In this document: piece by piece, positions 63,074 to 64,000 of the stretch
Position numbering within the stretch: the stretch's first letter is position 1
Layout: the number at the start of each line of letters is the position of its first letter
Source of the DNA: an uncultured Clostridia bacterium
Lineage (GTDB): Bacteria; Bacillota; Clostridia; Lachnospirales; CAG-274
Reading direction: 5' to 3'
NCBI GenBank assembly: GCA_947624015.1
Contig: CANQIA010000002.1
Span: 1 to 64,000 of the forward strand
Length of the DNA stretch: 64,000 nucleotides
Position numbers and translations under genes: made by a program
The notes under the pieces: model-generated
The model's database searches: none
What the model saw: the letters and a program-made list of their open reading frames with translations, nothing else
Told to the model about the DNA's origin: nothing

Positions 63074-64000
63074 ATGCCGCTATACAATACATATAAATTT
63101 TCAAATCATCCGCAGGATAACAGACGAATGAGCTTAGATTTTTTGAGAACGCTTCTGGGAGTGGGCTTTGAAGAGGCTTCTGCCGAGGAAATGGATGAGG
63201 CTCTGTCCAATATCTATATAAACGGACAAAGCCTTAAGGGAACGGATATAGAGGAAGCCGCAAACCTACTGAGAGAATGCTTTGACGTAGAAAGCCGCAA
63301 CACCGCCATGTTCAGGGATAACGACGGCAGCTTCAAAGCCTTTGAAAGCGATAATTATATCTCTATGCGCAATAATAACAAAGGCAAAATACATAAGACC
63401 GATGAAAACACAGCAAAAAAGAATAGCAGGGATAACGAATTCATAGCCTATATGAACGGCATAGACAGTATGGACATTGCCGGGGACAGCAGCATAATAA
63501 AGGTACAGGAAACCGACAACGACCTTGAATACATAAAAAGAGTAACGGGAATGGATAATATTGACGAGAGCAATATAAATACCGCTCTGGAAAGTATTTT
63601 TATAGACGGCATAAGTCTTTCGGATCAACTGGGCGAGGAGGCGGATACAGAGCAATATGCCAACGCTCTGAGACAGGCTCTTTCTCCAAAGAGCAGTTCC
63701 TTTGTGACGGTAATGCAGCGAAATTCGGTGTTTTCTCAGCCAAAAGCCGTACTTCCGGAGCTTGACGATTACAGAGAAGAACCCGGGAGGACAAAGGTAA
63801 ACAATACTCTTGCCTATGTAAAAAGCTACAGAAATTCCATGAGCAACGAGGCAAATCTATGCAGCAACGAGCTGTACCATACCAGAGAAGAAATGGACAC
63901 GAGGATATTCTTTGCTTCATTGTTCAGTCCGGAAAATGACTTTATGCCCAATGTGAATACTATTGACAGCCATACGCTCTCAAGTATAGATAAAAAGGAC
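63074..64000 (+). CDS. Unrecognised repeat-containing protein (3' end outside window)
   Basis: Open from the ATG at 63074 (AAAGGAGA upstream) to the window end, at least 309 codons, no stop. No signal peptide. Two segments look like copies of one module: SAEEMDEALSNIYINGQSL (about residues 36-54) and DESNINTALESIFIDGISL (about 164-182), each followed by EA and a helix ending LR. Acidic, Asn/Asp-rich and probably helical. Family not recognised. Confidence 0.7.
   Translation, partial: MPLYNTYKFSNHPQDNRRMSLDFLRTLLGVGFEEASAEEMDEALSNIYINGQSLKGTDIEEAANLLRECFDVESRNTAMFRDNDGSFKAFESDNYISMRNNNKGKIHKTDENTAKKNSRDNEFIAYMNGIDSMDIAGDSSIIKVQETDNDLEYIKRVTGMDNIDESNINTALESIFIDGISLSDQLGEEADTEQYANALRQALSPKSSSFVTVMQRNSVFSQPKAVLPELDDYREEPGRTKVNNTLAYVKSYRNSMSNEANLCSNELYHTREEMDTRIFFASLFSPENDFMPNVNTIDSHTLSSIDKKD

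Noticed and set aside
1-64000. CRISPR array, prophage or insertion sequence
   Set aside because: No regularly spaced repeats, integrase, transposase or phage structural genes were seen. The duplicated 75-bp promoter segment is only two copies.

Overview
The window looks like a chromosomal segment of a low-to-moderate GC, spore-forming member of the Clostridia. The evidence is an intact spoVT, S-box and B12 riboswitches, FabK-type fatty-acid synthesis, a FabT-like MarR regulator, strong GGAGG ribosome sites, and many exported proteins with copper-amine-oxidase-N (stalk) domains. A secreted PL1-type pectate lyase points to a gut or plant-polysaccharide lifestyle. A Monoglobus-like pectin degrader is my guess only.

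Left third (minus strand). tRNA-Met and tRNA-Val genes have their own promoter. Next comes a B12-riboswitch-controlled superoperon, cbiMNQO-cbiK-cbiL-hemA-precorrin-2 dehydrogenase-hemC-cobA/hemD-hemB-hemL. It covers cobalt uptake, tetrapyrrole synthesis from glutamyl-tRNA to uroporphyrinogen III, and entry into siroheme and cobalamin. Then follow a ComEC-like exported metallo-hydrolase with a DUF3006 partner, an RND efflux system (MarR regulator, adaptor, pump, TolC-like protein), and a nine-gene fatty-acid operon (fabT-H-K-D-G-F-Z-accD-accA) with a FabT-type operator at its promoter.

Middle. A large hybrid sensor kinase lies divergent to a sigma factor/anti-sigma pair. A 540-bp hairpin-rich intergenic region separates these from the pyrimidine operon pyrB-pyrC-pyrF-carA-carB. 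Upstream of pyrB there is a strong promoter, a 33-codon leader peptide and a terminator overlapping the leader stop codon. This is a pyrBI-like attenuator and no PyrR box is visible. An aldolase-like gene and an S-box-controlled metK follow.

Right third. Two exported proteins (a beta-rich surface protein and the pectate lyase) are each followed directly by a tiny gene. The two tiny peptides (42 and 51 aa) share the pattern Y-x-x-P ... E-(D/N)-I-x-x-x-S-G and then diverge. rmuC, deoC, a C_GCAxxG_C_C protein, spoVT, tag and a permease are nearby. A TetR-type operon with two identical operators encodes a flavin reductase, its regulator and two exported flavodoxin-domain proteins. From 57.5 to 61.5 kb the DNA looks eroded: a gene fragment, a duplicated promoter, a deletion scar joining a flavodoxin gene to a LysR gene, a frameshifted HTH gene and a kinase with a possible 3' frameshift. 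The window ends inside an unrecognised repeat-containing gene.

Most promising novelties: the pyrB leader-peptide attenuator, the paired small peptides behind exported polysaccharide-active proteins, the exported-flavodoxin operon, and inverted repeats that could hide a Shine-Dalgarno site only in read-through transcripts.
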